Assembly: GCA_026770585.1 (NCBI GenBank)
Contig: MU646887.1
Coordinates: 67,449-78,884 of the forward strand
Reading direction: 5' to 3'
DNA length: 11,436 nt
Source: Baffinella frigidus
Taxonomy: Eukaryota > Cryptophyceae > Cryptomonadales > Baffinellaceae
This document shows positions 11,371 through 11,436 of this stretch, one piece after another. Position 1 is the first letter of the stretch; each line of letters starts with the position of its first letter. A program made the position numbers and the translations under genes. The notes under the pieces were generated by a model. That model ran no database searches. It was not told the DNA's origin and was given only the letters and a program-made list of their open reading frames with translations.

Positions 11371-11436
11371 AGGTTGGGGTTTGAGGTTTGGGGTTTGGGG
11401 TTTGGGGTTTGGGGTTTGGGGTTTGGGGTTTGGGGT
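11371..11436 (+). repeat. TTTGGGG array
   Basis: A uniform run of TTTGGGG reaches the window edge. On the minus strand its C-strand forms the end of the intron before the exon at 11308-11367. Confidence 0.92.

Overview
The window looks like nuclear DNA of a eukaryote, most likely a microalga or related protist. Degenerate blocks of the TTTAGGG telomere-type repeat (plant, green-algal, dinoflagellate and chromerid type) and its variants TTTGGGG, TTAGGGG, GGGTTGA and TTTATGG recur throughout. No operon, rRNA or tRNA is recognisable and there is no long ORF. The genus cannot be named from the sequence.

It first looks like gene-free subtelomeric DNA, but the minus strand carries a string of short exons (46-88 nt). 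They have strongly G/C-ending codons and GT/AG borders, usually AG|G. Leftward, in transcription order, these are: a tyrosine-phosphatase-like block (11308-11367, 9444-9500, 8732-8778, joining in phase); GC-rich minus-strand candidates (5350-5421, 4825-5316, 4571-4639, and a UBZ4/Rad18-like zinc finger in 4246-4584); and four exons whose phases fit exactly (3572-3659, 2610-2655, 1029-1093, 300-369). Those four read as the N-terminal part of a CRAL-TRIO/Sec14-like lipid-binding protein continuing past the left edge. Whether this is one gene or several is undecided.

The introns are the remarkable part. Telomere-type arrays lie against at least seven exon edges and can supply the C-rich tract before the acceptor. 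Pieces of exon edges have been copied into the neighbouring repeats: acceptor plus exon start around 9500, 9754 and 9902; exon end plus donor around 9444, 9389, 9248, 9138 and 9040; an acceptor copy at 2874; a donor copy at 11222.

The rest of the intronic and intergenic DNA is mostly short inverted-repeat elements of MITE type and dispersed repeats. At least two MITE families have TA target duplications, shown by filled and empty copies of one tandem repeat between 8199 and 8615. A third TA-flanked element lies at 10344-10531. Other families are a CCACCAGCAACCC-ended element (552-752, 3970-4157), nested palindromes (1951-2368), a near-perfect 108-bp palindrome (7788-7895), a six-copy repeat with a decayed reading frame (4757 to 8700), a SINE-like repeat with an A-rich tail (7041, 10540) and GA/CT microsatellites (9511-9781).
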